The notes under the pieces: model-generated | Seen by the model: the letters and a program-made list of their open reading frames with translations, nothing else | Told to the model about the DNA's origin: nothing | Database searches by the model: none | Assembly (NCBI GenBank): GCA_018609825.1 | Contig: JAHEOA010000175.1 | Span: forward strand, 1 to 29,085 | Direction of reading: 5' to 3' | Origin: Candidatus Bipolaricaulota bacterium | GTDB taxonomy: Bacteria; Bipolaricaulota; Bipolaricaulia; RBG-16-55-9 | DNA: 29,085 nt | Shown: one piece after another, positions 14,820 through 23,921 of the stretch | How the letters are laid out: the number at the start of each line of letters is the position of its first letter | How positions within the stretch are numbered: the stretch's first letter is position 1 | Program-made: the position numbers and the translations under genes

Positions 14820-15680
14820 ATGGCGTCGCAAGCCTCGATGCCCACGATCCTGGATCGCCACGTGGTCGTGGACGGCGAGCGGGTCGCGTACACGGACCAG
14901 GGCGGCGGTCCGCCCGTCGTGCTGATCCACGGGACGCCCTCGCACAGCTTTATCTGGCGGAACGTCTTGCCGACGGTGCGTGACGCTGGCTTCCGGGTGC
15001 TGGCGTTCGACCTGCTCGGGTACGGCCTCTCGGAGAAGCCGGCCTTTGAACGGGACACGTCCGTCGCCGCCCAAGTCGAGTTGCTCGCTCGTCTCTTCGA
15101 TCAATGGGGCCTGGACAGCGCGCATCTGGTGGGGCACGATATCGGCGGCGCGATCAGCATGATCTGCGCCGTCCGGCACCCTGAGCGCGTGCGCAGCCTC
15201 CTGTTGGCCGACACGGTCAGCTACGACTCCTGGCCCTCCGAGACCTGGCAGGCGATCATCCAGCACCACATGGCCGATTACCAGGCCATGCCCTTGGAGG
15301 ACTTCCGCGACATGATGACCCGCCAGCTGCGCATGACGGTCTTCCACAAGGAGCGCATGCGCGGCGAGACGCTCGATGCGTATCTGGCTCCGGTGCTGTC
15401 GGATCTCGGCAAAGTGGCCTTCTTTGCACACCAAGTTGGCCACTACGACTCGCGCTACACTGAGGAGATCGAGGACGATCTCCGGCAACTGGCCTTGCCC
15501 GTGCGGGTGCTGTGGGGCGAGCGCGACGCGTGGCAGCCGTTGGCCTACGGCGAGCGGCTGCGCGAGGACATTCCCGGCGCCTCGCTGGCGACCGTCCCGG
15601 AAGCCGGGCACTTCGTCATGGAGGACGCGCCCAAGCGTGTTCGCGAGGAGATCGTGGCGTTTCTCGACGAGCTGGCCTAG
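14820..15680 (+). CDS. Alpha/beta-fold hydrolase with Asp nucleophile (dehalogenase/epoxide-hydrolase-like)
   Basis: A 286-aa cytosolic alpha/beta hydrolase. HGTPSHSFIWRNVLP (residues 37-51) is the oxyanion loop and resembles haloalkane dehalogenases. The nucleophile elbow is VGHDIGG with Asp107, not Ser, which in this superfamily marks dehalogenases, epoxide hydrolases and fluoroacetate dehalogenases. The probable acid is Asp236 in WGERDAW and the base His264 in EAGHFVMEDAP. The Trp that follows the nucleophile in haloalkane dehalogenases and many epoxide hydrolases is Ile108 here, so the substrate is uncertain. The ATG at 14820 has GAGGGTAA upstream; Met7 is an alternative start. The gene converges with the cyclase gene, with 26 bases between the stops. 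Confidence 0.85.
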   Translation: MASQASMPTILDRHVVVDGERVAYTDQGGGPPVVLIHGTPSHSFIWRNVLPTVRDAGFRVLAFDLLGYGLSEKPAFERDTSVAAQVELLARLFDQWGLDSAHLVGHDIGGAISMICAVRHPERVRSLLLADTVSYDSWPSETWQAIIQHHMADYQAMPLEDFRDMMTRQLRMTVFHKERMRGETLDAYLAPVLSDLGKVAFFAHQVGHYDSRYTEEIEDDLRQLALPVRVLWGERDAWQPLAYGERLREDIPGASLATVPEAGHFVMEDAPKRVREEIVAFLDELA

Positions 15681-15706
15681 CGCCCATCTGCAGCAAGCAG
15701 CCCCGC

Positions 15707-16453
15707 CTAAGTGTCTCGGGGTGCCAAGTCACAGCGCCAGGCCATGACGGGTCCGAAGTTCTTGGCGTCGATGAGCATCTCGCCATTGTCGGCCTGATAG
15801 GGCTCGAATTCGTAGCCCTCCACATCGTGGACGTCCCGGTGCGCCGCGTTGGAGCAGAGCAGCTCGTTCGGCTCGGCCAGCACTTGGAGTCGGGTCGCCA
15901 GGTTGATGGAACTGCCCAGACAGGCCATCCCCTCGTAGTCGCTGTCGCGCTTGATGAGGGCGATCTCGCCCTTGGACAGCCCGGAGCGCATCCCCTGCGG
16001 TTCGATGACGAGGTCGATGGCGTTCTGCCACTGGCGGGCATAGCGGGTTCCGATCTCGGTGATCTGGCGTGCGCAGGATAGGATCTTCGCCGAATCCGAC
16101 GTCGTGCCCGGAATCCCCCAGACGCCGATGACGGCGTCGCCGACGATCTGGCTCAGCATCCCGCCGGCCCCCTGGATCGACCGCCGCATGTCCGTGTACA
16201 TGGAGGTCAGGAGCGGGTTGATGATCTCGACCTCGGGCGTGGCCCAGAGGAATTTCGAAAAGCTGCAGAAGTCCGCGACCAGGACGAAGCAGCCGCGGAA
16301 GCTGCGCCCGAAGAGCGCGTCGGGCTGGAAGTCGGCGGAGGAGGCCTGCTGGCTCCCGAAGTGGTAGTAGTACCACTGCTGGCTGCGGCGCGCGGCGCCG
16401 GTCACTTCCGGGGGCGTTCGATCGTCATGGCCCTCTTCCGTCATGGCGGGCAT
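15707..16453 (-). CDS. Class III nucleotidyl cyclase with atypical base-recognition residues
   Basis: A 248-aa single-domain adenylate/guanylate-cyclase-family protein without receiver, HAMP or membrane part. CFVLVADFCSFSKFL gives the first metal ligand Asp61, and SQIVGDAVIGVWG the second, Asp106. GMRSGLSKGEIAL and the transition-state pair Asn184/Arg188 in SSINLATRL are present, so catalysis is plausible. The purine-selecting Lys (KxxGD in typical cyclases) is Gln102. The second selector, usually Asp or Thr three residues before the Gly, appears to be Ala177. The ATG at 16453 follows a repeated AGGAGGAGG. It lies 22 nt downstream of the membrane-protein gene on the same strand, so the two form a unit. 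The nucleotide made is unknown. Confidence 0.82.
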   Translation of the reverse strand: MPAMTEEGHDDRTPPEVTGAARRSQQWYYYHFGSQQASSADFQPDALFGRSFRGCFVLVADFCSFSKFLWATPEVEIINPLLTSMYTDMRRSIQGAGGMLSQIVGDAVIGVWGIPGTTSDSAKILSCARQITEIGTRYARQWQNAIDLVIEPQGMRSGLSKGEIALIKRDSDYEGMACLGSSINLATRLQVLAEPNELLCSNAAHRDVHDVEGYEFEPYQADNGEMLIDAKNFGPVMAWRCDLAPRDT

Positions 16454-16475
16454 CAACTCCTCCTCCTGTCACAGC

Positions 16476-17069
16476 TCAAGGCTTCCATGTGGGCACGAAC
16501 GTGCAGTTGGCCTTGGCCCAGGCGTCCACGCTGTTCGGATCTCTCGCCAGGCGCAGCGGCATGAGGTCGCGACACCCGATGAGCAGGTTCGCGTCGGACG
16601 CCCATTCGCGGGTCCACGAACGTCGATGGAGGTCGATGGCCCCTATCGGCTGAGCACTCTGCGCGAGGGCTTCGTGTGCGGACGGCGGCAGCGACAGTTG
16701 GCAGTGCTCCCGAATGCCGTGCGCAAACCGATGGCGCGAAGGCGCCAATGGCGATGGCGCGTCGGCGCCACATCGCACCCGGATCCGGCCCAACGGGTAC
16801 TCGGCCGGACGGGCCGTGGGAAACAGGACGGTCGCATGCTGAGGCTGGGCTGAGTTCTCGGGAATGCGCAGGGCCGCGAAGGCCGGATAGGCGCGGTCGG
16901 GTTCCTGAGCGCGCAGGCGCAGCATCGCGGAGAGCTCAATCGCCATGAAGCCGGTATACAGCTGTTCTCGGTGGACGCTCGTCGTGGCGATCCCGAGCAC
17001 CGCCAAGCCGACGATCGCCGTCACGGCCAACTCCTTATGCAGAACATTTAGCGTGCAGGGGACACGCAC
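16476..17069 (-). CDS. Hypothetical single-pass membrane or exported protein, cyclase partner
   Basis: A 197-aa protein of unknown family. The start is GTG at 17069 with GGAAGGAGC about 5 nt upstream. Residues about 13-31 (ELAVTAIVGLAVLGIATTSV) form one membrane anchor or uncleaved signal. The remainder is soluble, Ala/Pro/Arg-rich with several Cys, including REHCQLSLPPSAHEALAQSA and ANLLIGCRDLMPLRLARD. No catalytic or ligand-binding domain is recognised. It is transcribed from a divergent promoter (17103-17131) and followed after 22 nt by the cyclase. It could be a sensor, anchor or effector for that enzyme, but that is inference from adjacency only. Confidence 0.6.
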   Translation of the reverse strand: MRVPCTLNVLHKELAVTAIVGLAVLGIATTSVHREQLYTGFMAIELSAMLRLRAQEPDRAYPAFAALRIPENSAQPQHATVLFPTARPAEYPLGRIRVRCGADAPSPLAPSRHRFAHGIREHCQLSLPPSAHEALAQSAQPIGAIDLHRRSWTREWASDANLLIGCRDLMPLRLARDPNSVDAWAKANCTFVPTWKP

Positions 17070-17102
17070 GATCGCTCCTTCCGTTGCGCCCGAGATGCTT
17101 CG

Positions 17103-17131
17103 ATGATAGCGGGCTTGCCCCGGACGAACAA
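17103..17131 (-). promoter_or_regulatory. Promoter of the membrane protein-cyclase unit
   Basis: On the minus strand, TTGTTC (17131-17126), a 17-bp spacer and TATCAT (17108-17103). It is divergent from the CARDB gene promoter at 17144-17172, with 12 bp between their -35 boxes, so one regulator could act on both. Confidence 0.45.
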
Positions 17132-17143
17132 TTGGGTCGTGTC

Positions 17144-17172
17144 TGGACGACGCCGCAGCCGTTCCCTATCAT
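17144..17172 (+). promoter_or_regulatory. Promoter of the CARDB protein gene
   Basis: TGGACG (17144-17149), a 17-bp spacer and TATCAT (17167-17172). Initiation near 17179 leaves about 20 nt before the ATG at 17199. Confidence 0.5.
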
Positions 17173-17198
17173 GCTCGACACCACACAAGGAGGCGATG

Positions 17199-18512
17199 AT
17201 GCAGCGCGTGTCGTTGGGGGACCGTTGGGGAGCGTTGCGAGGTTTGGCGCTGGTGGCGATCGTCGTGCTCGTGGCGCCGATCGGCTCAGCCCAGTCGATG
17301 CCGGACCTGGCGTTGGCGGACGTCCGGGCGCAGCCCGATCCGATCGAGCCGGGCCGTCCGGCCGAGTTGATCGCAACCGTCGTCAACGAGGGCCGGCGCG
17401 TGCTCTTCCGCTCGTTTCAGGTCAGCATCCAGGTGGGCAATGAGCTCGTTCACTCGGGGCTCGTGACCGGCTCCCTCCAGCCGGGCCAGTCCATCGAGGT
17501 CAGCGGAACGTGGGACAACCCGACTGAGGGCGAACATCGAGTCCGGGTGCGGGTCGATCCCTTCGACCGCGTGCAGGAGGCCAACGAGGACAACAACGAG
17601 CTGCGCCGCACGCTGACGGTGACGAAGCCCCAAGGCGTCCGCTCGTTCACGGCGCCGCTGTTGGAGGGCATCGCGGGCGGGCTCACCGAGGCCGGCCAGG
17701 CGCTGCAAGTGGAGCACGTCTCGGACACGTTCCAGCTGATCCGCAACTTTCAAGCGGCGTTCGACACCGTCGAAACCGCGTACGACCGCAGTTTCCAGAC
17801 GGTCCATTCCGTCACCAGCACCGTGCCGGAGCCGTTCCAGACGATGCCGCAGATGGCCCAGGGCGAGCGGGTCGCGCGGCTCTACGACACGCTGGCCGAG
17901 GACTTCGAGACGGCCCGGACGGGGTTAGGTCAAGCGCAGGTCCAGGCGCTGCTGGACGCGTTCACGAACATCCGGTCCACGAGCGAGACGCTGGCGACGA
18001 TCTCCGAGCCGGAGTTCGACTTGAGTCCGCTGCGTGAGACCTCGGCGCTGTTGGACGAGGCGCTCGTCGAGGCGGAAAAGCTTCGCGACGCGCTCAACGG
18101 CGAGCCGAACGTCGACGTCGAGGCCGTGACATCCCAGTTGGTCGCACTGCTCAGTCGCATGGGCGATATCTGGCGACAGGTCGGCACGAGGATTCGAGAC
18201 GATCGCTCGGTCTGGTCCGCCGAGTTCACCGATCTGGACGGCGAGCCCATCCGGCGCTACGAGCCGGGCGATCCCGTCGTCATCTCCGTCCCGCGGGCGC
18301 ATTCGCTGACGCTGTTCGTCTACGACGCCGACGGGGAACGCGTGAGCACGCTCGGCGGCCCGCGCCACACGCTGGTCTGGCACGGGACCGACGCGTCGGG
18401 CGAGCCGTTATCGCCCGGTACCTACTACTACCGCCTGATGATCGGCAACGGCGTGCCCCAGCCTCGCGACGAGCTGGGCCAGATGCGCATCCGCCCGTCT
18501 CGAGACGACTGA
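17199..18512 (+). CDS. Secreted CARDB-domain protein with C-terminal FlgD-Ig-like domain
   Basis: A 437-aa exported protein. A signal peptide (residues 1-32, hydrophobic GLALVAIVVLVAPIGSAQ) is followed by a CARDB adhesion-type beta domain at about 35-143 (PDLALADVRAQPDPIEPGRP, with the typical VQEANEDNNELRRTLTV end). About 200 residues of helical, coiled-coil-prone sequence follow, then a C-terminal FlgD-Ig-like module at about 375-430 (LFVYDADGERVSTLGG, then WHGTDASGEPLSPGTYYYRL). The FlgD-like module often caps secreted surface proteins. ATG 17199 is chosen over ATG 17196 because AAGGAGG (17187-17193) is then spaced 5 nt. A cell-surface or extracellular binding role is inferred; no enzyme domain is visible. 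The gene ends before a strong terminator. Confidence 0.8.
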   Translation: MQRVSLGDRWGALRGLALVAIVVLVAPIGSAQSMPDLALADVRAQPDPIEPGRPAELIATVVNEGRRVLFRSFQVSIQVGNELVHSGLVTGSLQPGQSIEVSGTWDNPTEGEHRVRVRVDPFDRVQEANEDNNELRRTLTVTKPQGVRSFTAPLLEGIAGGLTEAGQALQVEHVSDTFQLIRNFQAAFDTVETAYDRSFQTVHSVTSTVPEPFQTMPQMAQGERVARLYDTLAEDFETARTGLGQAQVQALLDAFTNIRSTSETLATISEPEFDLSPLRETSALLDEALVEAEKLRDALNGEPNVDVEAVTSQLVALLSRMGDIWRQVGTRIRDDRSVWSAEFTDLDGEPIRRYEPGDPVVISVPRAHSLTLFVYDADGERVSTLGGPRHTLVWHGTDASGEPLSPGTYYYRLMIGNGVPQPRDELGQMRIRPSRDD

Positions 18513-18593
18513 ACAAGGGCTGCCGATCGGTCGACTGCCCCGCCCGTCCGTATTCGGAATCGCTCGCATTCACCCCTCGCATGCGACGGGAAG

Positions 18594-18628
18594 CGAAGCG
18601 GGGCACAGCAGTGCTGTGCCCCGCTTCG
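18594..18628. terminator. Strong bidirectional terminator between CARDB gene and rbsB
   Basis: CGAAGCGGGGCACAGC and its exact complement form a 16-bp perfect stem with a 3-nt loop AGT. It lies 81 nt after the + strand CARDB gene stop and 38 nt after the minus-strand rbsB stop, the right place to end both converging transcripts. T runs are short on both sides. Confidence 0.75.
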
Positions 18629-18666
18629 TTGGGCATAGGGGGTCGGGCCCGATGAGGCTGCTCCGT

Positions 18667-19641
18667 TTAGAGGTCCTCGGCGGTGATGGTCTGGACCTCG
18701 ACCGGCATGAACTGGCCGTTCTCCAGCTGGCTGAACATAAGCGAGTTGAGCACGACCATCCGTCCGGCGCTGACGCCGAGCTGGCCCATCAGCGAGGGCT
18801 GCTGGGCGATGGTCGCGTCCATGTTGCCGTTGCGGATGGCCTCCAGCGCGGGGTCGATGGCGTCGAAGCCGACGATGACGATCCGCTCCCCGTTGGGTCG
18901 CGTCGCGTCGGCCTGCTGGATGGCTTGGAGCGCGCCCAGGGCCATCTGATCGTTGGCCGCCACGACGGCGTCGATCTGGTTCGGGTTGGCCTGGAGGATG
19001 TTCTGCATCACGGTGACGGCCTCGGCCTGGTCGAAGCCGGCGGGCTGGCTGGCGATGATCTCCATGTCGGGGGCGATTTCGGCCAGCTCGTCCTCGAAGC
19101 CTTGGCGTCGGTCGCGGGCCGCGGAGGTGCCCGGGATGCCCTCGAGCTCCACGACGTTGCCCTCGCCGCCGAGCGCATCGGCCACGAAGCGGGCCTGCAG
19201 CCGACCGCCGAAGACGTTGTCCGAGGCGATCTGGGCTTCGACTTGGGCGCCGCCGCTGGTGTCGATGGCGCGGTCGATGGCGAAAACCGGGATACCGGCC
19301 TCGTTGGCCTGGTTGACCGCGGGCACGATGCCGGCGCTGTCCACGGGGTTGATCAGCAGCGCGTCCACGTTCTGGCTGATGAGGTCCTGGACGTCGGAGA
19401 CCTGGGTGGCCAGGTCGTTCTGAGCGTCGGTGACGACCAGATCCACGCCGAGTCGATCCGCTTCGGCCTGCGCGCCCTCTTGGACGCTGACGAAGAACGG
19501 GTTGTTCAACGTCGACAGCGAGAGGCCGATCGTGATGCCGTCCTCTTGGGCCTGGCTGCTGATGGCCCCGCCGAGGGGGAGCGTCAAGAGCCCGAGCGCG
19601 ACCGCGACCAGCGCGAAGCCCTTCAGTGAATTGAGTCGCAT
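18667..19641 (-). CDS. rbsB: Ribose ABC transporter, substrate-binding protein
   Basis: A 324-aa periplasmic-binding protein of the ribose/galactose type. A signal peptide (MRLNSLKGFALVAVALGLL..., ending near SSQAQ) leads into GITIGLSLSTLNNPFFVSVQ, the standard start of RbsB. Further marks are DALLINPVDSAGI, IPVFAIDRAID and VVAANDQMALGALQAI. The ATG at 19641 is fixed by AAGGAGGG 8 nt upstream; longer in-frame sequence to 19728 lacks a ribosome site. It is the last gene of the operon, separated from rbsC by 130 bases of GAC/GAG-rich DNA. That spacing often allows higher expression of the binding protein. A terminator lies just beyond the stop. Confidence 0.93.
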   Translation of the reverse strand: MRLNSLKGFALVAVALGLLTLPLGGAISSQAQEDGITIGLSLSTLNNPFFVSVQEGAQAEADRLGVDLVVTDAQNDLATQVSDVQDLISQNVDALLINPVDSAGIVPAVNQANEAGIPVFAIDRAIDTSGGAQVEAQIASDNVFGGRLQARFVADALGGEGNVVELEGIPGTSAARDRRQGFEDELAEIAPDMEIIASQPAGFDQAEAVTVMQNILQANPNQIDAVVAANDQMALGALQAIQQADATRPNGERIVIVGFDAIDPALEAIRNGNMDATIAQQPSLMGQLGVSAGRMVVLNSLMFSQLENGQFMPVEVQTITAEDL

Positions 19642-19771
19642 CGGCAAACCCTCCTTGGTGGTTGAACCCTTTGACCTAGATTGGATGTCCGCTCGTCCGC
19701 TGTCTCGTCTCTGTCGTCGCCTCTGCACCCGCTTGCCATCACCCCCTTTGCCGCACGGCTGATGGACAAAA

Positions 19772-20774
19772 CTATCCCTCCTCGCGCCCGCGCAGCGTCC
19801 GCTCGATGAACAGCGCGAGCAGAATCACGGCCCCCTTGGTCACCTGTTGCCAGTAGGCTTGCACGTTCATGAGGTTCAACCCGTTCGCGATCGTCTGCAG
19901 GATCAGCGCGCCGACCAGCGTCTTGGCCACGCTGCCACGCCCGCCGTAGAGACTGGTGCCCCCGAGCACGACCATGGCGATGACGTCGAGCTCCCAGGTC
20001 GTGGCCATGGTCGGCTGCGCGGAGTCGAGGCGCGAGGTGAGCACGATCCCGCCCATGCCGGCCATGAGCCCGCTCAGCGCAAAGACGGCGATCTTGATCG
20101 CCCGGACGTTGACGCCGGCAAGCTCCACGGCCCGCTCGTTCGAGCCGATGGCGTAGATGTAGCGGCCCAGGCGCGTCTCGCGCAAGAACAGCCACGCCAG
20201 CAGATAGAGCACGAGGACGAGGAGCACGGGAACCGGGATGCCGAGAAGATCGGCCCACGCGATCACGGAGAACTCCTCGCCCAGGCCGAATATGGGGCGG
20301 CCCTGGGTGTAGAGAAGCACGACGCCCCGCGCGATGGCCAACATCGCCAGCGTGACGATGAACGACGGGATGTTGCGCAGCACGGTGAACAGCCCGTTGA
20401 CGAGCCCGACGAGCGCGCCCACCCCCAGTCCGGCCCCGATCGACACGATCAGCCAGGCCTCCATGGGCCAGCCGGCCGGCATGGCCTGGATGACCCCGGC
20501 GGTGATCGCCCCGGCGAGCGCGGCGACCGACCCGACGGACAGGTCGATCTGAGCCATGAGAATTACCATCGTGACGCCGATGGCGATGATCGCCTTCATG
20601 GAGGCTTGCGAGAAGATGTTGAGCAGATTGGCGCTCTGGAAGAAGTGCGGGCTGACCAGCGACAGCACGATCGCGATGAGCGCCAGAATGACGTATATGC
20701 CGTAGTCGAGTGCCCACCGGCGCCAGTTCTGCCCAATCGTCGCACGCATCGTCGTCGTCCGCTCCGGCGCCTGC

Positions 20775-20782
<8 letters not shown>
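19772..20782 (-). CDS. rbsC: Ribose ABC transporter, permease
   Basis: A 336-aa inner-membrane permease with about eight to ten hydrophobic helices. Family landmarks are IDLSVGSVAALAGAI, IPSFIVTLAMLAIARGV, LGRYIYAIGSNERAVELAGV (the coupling region to the ATPase), and VVLGGTSLYGGRGSV, all typical of BPD_transp_2 permeases such as RbsC. The start ATG overlaps the rbsA stop by 8 nt. It works with RbsA and RbsB to import ribose. Confidence 0.94.
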
Positions 20783-21541
<759 letters not shown>

Positions 21542-21545
<4 letters not shown>

Positions 21546-21937
21546 AATGCCACCCCGCATTCAAGAATCACGTTGGCGAAGGGCGACGCCTCGCCGGTGC
21601 GGACGACGGCCTTGGCCCCTCGCAAGCGTGCCTTGAGGTCCTCATGGGAGACCTCGTTGATGGGGACGCCTTCGAGGTGTCCGTGCAGGCCGTCCAGCGT
21701 GGCCAGGTTCTGGGTGCGCATCTCCTCGGCCACGGTGGCCTGCTGGATCACCGTCTCGCCGACGATCGCCGCCACGACGTCGAGGAAGCGGGGCGTTCCC
21801 TGAACCAAGGACAGGTCGACCCGCTCGACCTCAGGCGGAATCGGCAGCCCGCAGTCGGCGATGACCAGCCAATCGGTATGGCCAAGCGAGGCCAAAACAC
21901 GGTTCAACTGCGGGTTCAAGATGCCGCCTCGCTTCAT
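21542..21937 (-). CDS. rbsD: D-ribose pyranase
   Basis: A 131-aa RbsD/FucU-family protein that interconverts beta-pyranose and furanose forms of ribose, supplying the furanose for ribokinase. It begins MKRGGILNPQLNRVLASLGH, with His20 at the position of the catalytic His in known RbsD, followed by ADCGLPIPPEVERVDLSL. VRTGEASPFANVILECGV is the conserved C-terminal segment. Length is normal. Its ATG overlaps the rbsK stop (ATGA), and its own stop overlaps the rbsA start. Confidence 0.94.
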
Positions 21938-22869
21938 GCCTCTCCTTTCTCCATTCGGGCCAAGAAGGAACGGACGTCCGCCTGCGTGGGCATCGCGGGT
22001 TGCGCACCAGGCTTCGTTGCGGCAAGAGCGCCCACGGCGTTGGCGTATCGAATCGCGTCAATCAATGAGCGTCCCTCGCACAGCGCCACGGCCAGTCCGC
22101 CGTTGAACGCGTCGCCCGCGGCCGTCGTGTCCACGACCTCGACGTCAAAGCCCGGGACTCGTTCGAACCGATCGCCCGACAGCAGATAGGCCCCGTCCGC
22201 GCCGGCCTTGCAGATGACGTCGGCGCCGCCGGCCCGGTCCCGCAATGCCCGACAGGCTCGTTCGATCTGTTTCGGGCTCTCCGCCGGATGATCGGTCAGC
22301 GCCCGAAGTTCGTGCCGGTTCGGCGTCAACAGCCGAATCCGTGCCAACGGCAGGTCGCTCAAATCATGGACCGGCGCCGGGTCGAGGATGACCTGGGGCC
22401 CATCCTCGGGAAGGACCTCCAACGCATGGGCCATTGCCGCCACGGGAATCTCCAGTTGGAGCAAGAGCCAATCCGCCTTGGCCAAAGCGTCGCAGACCGC
22501 GTCGACATACGACGCGTCGACCTGGCCGTTGGCGCCGGCCACGATGGCGATGGCGTTCTCGCCCGCGTCCTCCACCCAGATGGACGCCGTTCCCGTCGAG
22601 ACGTCGGCGCACCGGCGAATCTCGTCGGTGTTGACCCCGCTTGAGGCGAGCGATTCCAAAATCGGGCCCTCGAAGCCGTCGTCGCCGACGGCGCCGTACA
22701 TCGTCGTCGCCTGGCCGAGTCGCCCGCTCGCGACCGCCTGGTTGGCGCCTTTCCCGCCCGGGAACTGCTGAATGGCTCGGGCCTCGACGGTCTCACCTGG
22801 GGCAGGGAACGACGCCATCGTCACGACCAAGTCCAGGTTGAGGCTGCCGAGCACCGCGATGCCGCTCAT
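21934..22869 (-). CDS. rbsK: Ribokinase
   Basis: A 311-aa PfkB-family kinase that phosphorylates ribose to ribose 5-phosphate. The start MSGIAVLGSLNLDLVV and FPGGKGANQAVASGRLG are the sugar-binding hallmarks. The anion hole and catalytic base are in DTTAAGDAFNGGLAVAL (the Asp of GDAFNGG), near the C-terminus. Length fits RbsK. It overlaps the lacI stop by 4 nt at its start and rbsD by 4 nt at its end, so it is translated as part of one chain. Confidence 0.94.
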   Translation of the reverse strand: MSGIAVLGSLNLDLVVTMASFPAPGETVEARAIQQFPGGKGANQAVASGRLGQATTMYGAVGDDGFEGPILESLASSGVNTDEIRRCADVSTGTASIWVEDAGENAIAIVAGANGQVDASYVDAVCDALAKADWLLLQLEIPVAAMAHALEVLPEDGPQVILDPAPVHDLSDLPLARIRLLTPNRHELRALTDHPAESPKQIERACRALRDRAGGADVICKAGADGAYLLSGDRFERVPGFDVEVVDTTAAGDAFNGGLAVALCEGRSLIDAIRYANAVGALAATKPGAQPAMPTQADVRSFLARMEKGEA

Positions 22870-23885
22870 GACCGCCTCCGCGTCGACTCCCCCGGCACCA
22901 CGCGCGTCGGCATGGGTTGGGGAGGCTCAATGGCCGATGGCCCCTGCTCGACGGCATGCATTAGCAATGCCATCGCTCGGCGGCCCACCTCGAACGCCGG
23001 AATCTCCACGGTGGTGAGGCGCGGCCGGATCCAGCCCGACAGGGGGATCCCGTCGAAGCCGGCCACGCCGACGTCGTCCGGAATGGACAGCCCGTGCTTA
23101 TCCAGAGCCTGCATCGCGCCGAGCGCCATCAGGTCGTTGGCCGCGATGACGACTTCCGGAACGGCATCTCCGTTGACAAGTGTCCGCGTGGCCTCGTAGC
23201 CGCTCTCGAAGGTGTAGCCGCCGTCGCGGGGTTCAACGACCGCCGCGTCGACGCCGAGGCGCTCGGTGGCGTCGACGAACCCTCGGCGGCGTTCACAGGC
23301 GGTGCTCACGGGGTCCGGCCCTGCCAGGAACGCGAAACCTCGGTAGCCGTGCTCAACCAGATGATCCGTGAGCCTCTCGGCGTCGGCGACCCCGTCGGTG
23401 CAGACGGTCGGGATGGGTGCGTCGTCCACGCGGCGATCGGCGGCCACGACGGGGATCCCTCGCTCACGGAGCTCGTCCAGCGCCGTGTTCCGCCGCTCCA
23501 CGGTCGTGAGCAGCACGCCCTCGACGCGCTCGTGGATCAGGACGTCGATGTGGTCGCGCTCGATCTCCGGCCGGTTCTCCGTGTCGCAAATCAGCACGCT
23601 GAAGTTCGCGTCCCGGGCGGCCTTCGCCATGCCGCGCACCATCAGCGAGAAGAAGGGATTCGAGACGTCCGGGATGACGGCGCCGACCACGCCGGTCTTC
23701 TTCTTCTTGAGCGTCTGGGCCGACTTGTAGGGCAAATACCCCAGTTCGTCGATGGCGGCCTGGACGCGGCGCTGGATCTCGGGGCTGACGCCGGGGCTGT
23801 CGTTGATGACTCGGGAGACGCTCGATATGGAGACATCGGCATGCCGGGCCACGTCACGGATCGTCACCGAAGAGCGGGGCTCCAT
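22866..23885 (-). CDS. rbsR: LacI-family transcriptional repressor of the rbs operon
   Basis: A 339-aa LacI/GalR regulator. The N-terminal helix-turn-helix is VTIRDVARHADVSISSVSRV, followed by INDSPGVSPEIQRRV and the hinge region ending LKKKKTG. The periplasmic-binding-like effector domain runs VVGAVIPDVSNPFFSLMVRG, with AANDLMALGAMQALDKHG and VAGFDGIPLSGWIRPRLTTV at its end. It is the first gene of the operon, so it should control itself and rbsKDACB; ribose or a derivative is the expected inducer. The ATG at 23885 has AAGGAGG at 23890-23896, touching the operator palindrome. The rbsR name is inferred from context. Confidence 0.9.
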   Translation of the reverse strand: MEPRSSVTIRDVARHADVSISSVSRVINDSPGVSPEIQRRVQAAIDELGYLPYKSAQTLKKKKTGVVGAVIPDVSNPFFSLMVRGMAKAARDANFSVLICDTENRPEIERDHIDVLIHERVEGVLLTTVERRNTALDELRERGIPVVAADRRVDDAPIPTVCTDGVADAERLTDHLVEHGYRGFAFLAGPDPVSTACERRRGFVDATERLGVDAAVVEPRDGGYTFESGYEATRTLVNGDAVPEVVIAANDLMALGAMQALDKHGLSIPDDVGVAGFDGIPLSGWIRPRLTTVEIPAFEVGRRAMALLMHAVEQGPSAIEPPQPMPTRVVPGESTRRRS

Positions 23886-23895
23886 CGCGCCTCCT

Positions 23896-23921
23896 TGAAA
23901 ACGGTTTCGAAACCGTTTTCA
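23896..23921. promoter_or_regulatory. 26-bp perfect palindrome: twin LacI-family operators
   Basis: The palindrome contains GAAAACGGTTTC (23897-23908) directly joined to GAAACCGTTTTC (23909-23920), with an extra T and A at the ends. Each half fits GAAANCGNTTTC, the CG-centred pattern of LacI-family sites, and the two CG centres are 12 bp apart. The whole lies between the predicted -10 box and the ribosome site of the repressor gene, so binding should block transcription of the operon. Confidence 0.85.
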
